Source of the DNA: Tubiluchus corallicola
Lineage: Eukaryota; Priapulida; Priapulimorpha; Priapulimorphida; Tubiluchidae
Direction of reading: 5' to 3'
Length of the DNA stretch: 39,326 nucleotides
Assembly: GCA_030141605.1 (NCBI GenBank)
Contig: JAQGDQ010000654.1
Span: 79,001-118,326, forward strand
Each line of letters starts with the position of its first letter. The stretch's first letter is position 1. Below are positions 35,758 through 39,326 of the stretch, in pieces. The translations under genes and the position numbers were made by a program. Under the pieces are notes generated by a model that saw only the letters and a list, made by a program, of their open reading frames with translations, did no database searches and was not told the DNA's origin.

Positions 35758-37385
35758 GTAAGCAAGTATGAATGGTTTTCGTTTGTGTAGTCGTTAATAA
35801 TGGGCTTCCCAGATTTGTGTAGTCATTGAAAATGGGCTTCTCAGATTTGTGTAGTCGTTAAAAAATTGGCTTCCCAGATTTGTGTAGTCGTTAAAAATGG
35901 AATTGGATGCAAGTTGGACCCGCAAGTAAATAAAGTTAATTTGTTTAAAAATAGCAGGAAATGTGAATCATTATCGGTTTCGTATATATTAATTACAGCT
36001 CCAACGACAGCACCATTTTTGGCGATCTATATGTCAAACAAAAGGTCTCGATCTAGTGTGGTCTCATATAGGTTTTGCAAAACTTATACCTCTTATTTCT
36101 AGGGAACGGGAACATGCCGGGCTGTGCTAACTATGGACAGATAACCCGTTCGACGGTGGGTGTAGTAGGCGTATTTAGAATTCACGTGAGGGCCAAGGAC
36201 ATTTTCCCGGACTCACTGACGCAAATTTTGCAAAAAACTTCTCAAACAGCCTTTAGAAAAACTCAATTTGTGCAACTGTTTGGGCACACTGGGAAAAAAT
36301 AAGCACACTCATGGAAAGAGGACAAAACGGTCCATAAAATGTTGAAGGTTTCATTAGGAGAGGGGTCCACAAGATGAAATGGGAAGAGTGTATTTCAAGG
36401 TTCTTTTCCAACCTTCCCCCCAGTACTGCACACTATTTGGAACATCCATTGTCTTTCAGTTTGATAAATTTCGCAGCTCTTCCAGGCATTGTCTTCACCC
36501 GTCATTCTACAGTGTTATAGATTATACGTGTAAGTAATCCTATTATAATTTGAGAAGCAGTTAACAAAACTATGTGGAATGCATTCGCGAACATTGTTAA
36601 AAGCCTAACCTCTTAGAAGGCTTGGCCTTTCCTTTAAACCAAACTTCCTTTACGAAAAGGTAAGCGTATCAGCGTGATTGATGTTAGGCCTGAAATATGT
36701 AGCCATGGTTGGAACATTTGTAGTGATATTCAAAACAATAGCTGCTATCAGCACTGGATTATCCGTTAAGCAAAATAAACACATGCTTAGGGCCTCCGGG
36801 AATGAGGGAACCCATACATCTTTTTTTTAGAATCGAATAATTACCGAAAGTAAAATATACCAGAATAAGTGAGGCGGATTCTGTGTTTCTTCACAATATG
36901 ACGGTACGGATGGGCATCCACATTCTGGCTACTGATGAGCCCTGAACTGCTCACTGCCCAGATGATGACATTGTTTGATTGTATAATATGTCATAATATA
37001 TTTCAAGTGTGCAATCCTTATAATAAATGTGCTGAAAACTGGGCAGGATAATGTTGCTTTTCAGCTTTGACTGTATGTATTTTATCACATGATGATGATG
37101 ATGACTACTGCAAATAAATCTTACTGCAAGTTTTTTTTCATTTCGAAAGATAAAATTTCATTCTACAGTTTAGTATTGTTTTTGTTGGAGGTACCATAAT
37201 TTTTTCAGTGCTTAGAGCTTCTTGAGGTCTTAGTCTGGCCATGGGTGCAAGTGGGCAGAATAATATTAGAAATTTCCTTAAAAAGCTCCATTGGATTTAA
37301 TTGTTTGTTGATGTAATCAGTTTATTGATGTAATCAGTTATTGACGTAATCAATCATTTAACTTTGGAACTTAATTATTTTATAG
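35758..37385 (+). other. Receptor intron 4
   Basis: The donor is GTAAGC; the acceptor is TTATTTTATAG at 37385. It holds a short 35-bp tandem repeat next to the donor and the left arm of the large inverted repeat (36075-37156). Confidence 0.87.
36075..37156 (+). repeat. Left arm of a ~1.07-kb inverted repeat around the last coding exon
   Basis: It starts at TTGCAAAACTTATACCTC, whose inverse closes the window at 39326. It ends at CATTTCGAAAGATAAAAT, whose inverse begins at 38259. Along the way it shares TTGTGCAACTGTTTGGGCA, GAACATCCATTGTCTTT, GGCATTGTCTTCACCCG, CATTCGCGAACATTGTTAAA and GGATGGGCATCCACATTCTGG with the inverse of the right arm. A diverged fragment at 4390 shows it is a dispersed repeat. 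The open frames inside match no domain I recognise. Confidence 0.88.
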
Positions 37386-37771
37386 ATCGGCAAGGTCTGA
37401 AACAGCAAAACAGGGTCTCGTTTTTTCACAATCGCCTCGTCGAATGTCTAAAGTGGTGTCTTGCGAACAATCCGTCGAGAAGTTTACCCAACATCGGCAC
37501 AACATTGACAGCAATAGATGAAGTGCGCGGACTGTTGCTGCAATATGGTGATCTCATCCTCGGAATGAAAGTGACGAAGCAAGACGGCAACGACCTTGAA
37601 GACAGACGCATGAGGACGAGACATCATTCTGCAGATCAGCCGGAGCGTACCAAAGTGCGACGGATGTCGGACGAGTCCGTCGTTAACGGCTACGGATGCG
37701 AATCGCAGGTGTATCCGATGGACTTGAGGCACCGGCATCCGTCTAACAACAGCAGAGTTGCCGCAGTCTAG
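37386..37771 (+). CDS. Nuclear receptor, last coding exon (end of ligand-binding domain, C-terminal tail)
   Basis: It completes codon 342 (aspartate) and encodes residues 343-469, then TAG at 37769-37771. Residues 342-402 hold DRQGL, helix 9 (FFHNRLVECLKWCL) and helices 10-11 (IDEVRGLLLQYGDLILGM), the dimerisation face. After helix 11 I see no hhxEhh activation helix (AF-2); the sequence turns polar and basic (NDLEDRRMRTRHH). A 60-residue tail follows that includes PMDLR (residues 452-456), similar to the PxDLS-type docking motif for CtBP co-repressors. The protein could therefore be a repressor or constitutive silencer, as known for Rev-erb-type receptors, but this is inference. No AATAAA was seen between the stop and 38259. 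Confidence 0.92.
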
Positions 37772-38258
37772 GCGCGTAAACCGCCTGGCTTCACATTGAC
37801 TGAACAAAAGAGCAGCACATGCAGATCAGGTTTTGTTTTACTTGGTGACAGAGTTTAATGTTGTTAGTAGTATAGCAACTAGAAAAGCGGTAGCGGTAGC
37901 TCTTACCATATCTCACTAGATTCCAGGATGAATGTAAACGTGTAAGGGTTTAGTGGCGTACTGTAATAATGGAAACAAAAGGACTATATGGACGAAAATG
38001 CAAAGTACAACAGCATTTGTGTGTGTCATGTTGATGAAAAGGAAAAGTACAATGATAAATACGCGAAGGCTAGATACTGAAGTTGCTATCTATCTGATTT
38101 TGTTTGGGGTAGACAGGTAATGTACATGCAAACGACAGTTTTCATAGTTTCGTATTATTCTTGTGTAAGTATACTGACTGAATTTTACTGGACTAGCTGG
38201 CTCCTCACCAAACACTACCTCTATTTCCGTTACCTCCTCGACTATAACTATAGAAGCC
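37772..38258 (+). other. Probable 3' untranslated region, poly(A) site not found
   Basis: The sequence follows the receptor stop codon without a canonical AATAAA. It reaches the right arm of the inverted repeat, so the transcript may end at a variant signal, or continue into or past that arm. Confidence 0.45.
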
Positions 38259-39326
38259 ATTTTATCTTTCGAAATGAAAAAAAACTTGCAGTAAGATTTG
38301 TTTGCAGTAGTCATCATCATCATCATGTGATAAAATACATACAATGAAAAGCAACATTATCCTGTTTCCAGTATCAACACATTCTTATAAGCATTACCAC
38401 ACTTGAAATATATTATGACATATTATACAATCAAACAATGTCATCATCTGGGCAGTGAGCAGTTCAGGGCTCCAATAGTAGCCAGAATGTGGATGCCCAT
38501 CCGTACCGTCATATTGTGAAGAAACACAGAATCCGCCTCACTTATTCCGGTATATTTTACTTTCGGTAATTATTCGATTCTAAAAAAAAAGGTTCCCTCA
38601 TCTCGAGGCCCTAAGCATGTGGTTATTTTGCTTAACGGATAATCCAGTGCTGATAGCAGCTATTGTTTTGAATATCACCACAAATGTTCCAACCATGGCT
38701 ACATATTTCAGGCCTAACATCAATCACGCTGATACGCTTACCTTTTCGTAAAGGAAGTTTGGTTTAAGGAAAGGCCAAGCCTTCTAAGAGGTTAGGCTTT
38801 TAACAATGTTCGCGAATGCATTCCACATAGTTTTGTTAACTGCTTCTCAAATTATAATAGGATTACTTACACGTATAATCTATAACACTGTAGAATGGCG
38901 GGTGAAGACAATGCCTGGAACAGCCGCAAAATCTCAAACTCAAAGACAATGGATGTTCCAAATAGTGTGCAGCACAGGGGGGTGGAAAAAGAACTTTGAA
39001 ATACACCCTTCCCGTTTCGTCTTGTGAACATCTCTCCCAACGAAACCTTCAACATTTTGTAGACCGTTTTGTCCTCTTTCTGCGAGTGTGCTTATTTTTT
39101 CCCAACATGCCCAAACAGTTGCACAAATTGAGTTTTTCTAGAGGCTGTTTGAGCAGTTTTCTGCAAAATTTGCGTCATTGAGTCCGGGAAAACACCCGTC
39201 ACCTTGGCCCTAACCCGAATTCTAAATACGACTACTACACCCACCACCGAACGGGCTATTCAATAATTACCAACATCACCCAAAGCCCTTCCCGATCCCT
39301 AGAAATAAGAGGTATAAGTTTTGCAA
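38259..39326 (-). repeat. Right arm of the ~1.07-kb inverted repeat, reaching the window end
   Basis: This is the inverse of 36075-37156 with scattered substitutions and small indels: it starts ATTTTATCTTTCGAAATG and ends GAGGTATAAGTTTTGCAA. The window stops inside or at the edge of the arm. Arm length (~1,068 bp visible) matches the left arm closely, so the arms may be full-length copies of one element. Frames at 38806-39181 show no recognisable domain. Confidence 0.88.

Noticed and set aside
36075-36302. Small coding gene starting MPGCANYG in the inverted-repeat arm, considered as a THAP-like start
   Set aside because: No C2CH pattern or other THAP residues follow, and the inverted copy at 39.2 kb does not preserve the frame.

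Overview
This window is eukaryotic nuclear DNA, most likely from a bilaterian invertebrate. It is AT-rich, and its coding sequence is split into small exons with GT-AG (and one GC-AG) splice sites. It is crowded with minisatellites, microsatellites, tRNA-derived SINEs, LINE fragments and short inverted-repeat elements. There are no operons and no bacterial signals. The interstitial telomere-like motif is of the CCCTAA/TTAGGG type. I cannot name the species; a marine lophotrochozoan or similar animal is a guess.

One protein-coding gene is supported: a nuclear hormone receptor on the + strand in five coding exons (23253-23486, 29327-29474, 32729-32985, 35373-35757, 37386-37771). The joins are in phase and give 469 codons plus a stop. 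The protein has a C4-C4 DNA-binding domain with an NR1-type P-box (EGCKG), a hinge, and a ligand-binding domain with the DQVxLLK signature. It shows no obvious AF-2 activation helix. A 3' splice site 14 bp before the ATG implies at least one non-coding exon upstream.

Layout. 1-690: 31-bp minisatellite. 2083-2488, 13919-14324 and 15789-16161: three copies of one hAT-like MITE with 8-bp target duplications. 2960-3341: tetranucleotide repeats. 3801-4244: another hAT-like MITE. 4522-6583: TTAA-flanked element whose left end has grown into a 72-bp minisatellite. 6646-7147: hAT-like MITE. 9725-10070: GA repeat. 10843-13172: hairpin and minisatellite elements with telomere-like cores. 16415-19835: a pair of diverged dispersed repeats, a TTAA MITE and a SINE. 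20142-24693: two copies of a hAT-like element, one broken by a LINE 3' end and the other by a SINE, with a reverse-transcriptase LINE fragment embedded in GA repeat between them and the first coding exon of the receptor also lying there.

Inside the receptor gene, intron 1 holds an inverted pair of TTAA MITEs, a 30-bp minisatellite and a pogo/Tigger-like MITE. Intron 2 holds a dispersed repeat with telomere-like core and a 33-bp telomere-motif minisatellite. Intron 3 holds a 42-bp minisatellite of about 44 units and a fold-back element. The last coding exon is bracketed by a ~1.07-kb inverted repeat whose right arm runs off the window end.

Almost all other long open frames come from tandem repeats whose unit length is a multiple of three (72, 42, 33, 30 bp) or from GA repeats, and are not genes. 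Nothing could be searched against a database; family assignments rest on motifs, terminal repeats and target-site duplications read by eye.
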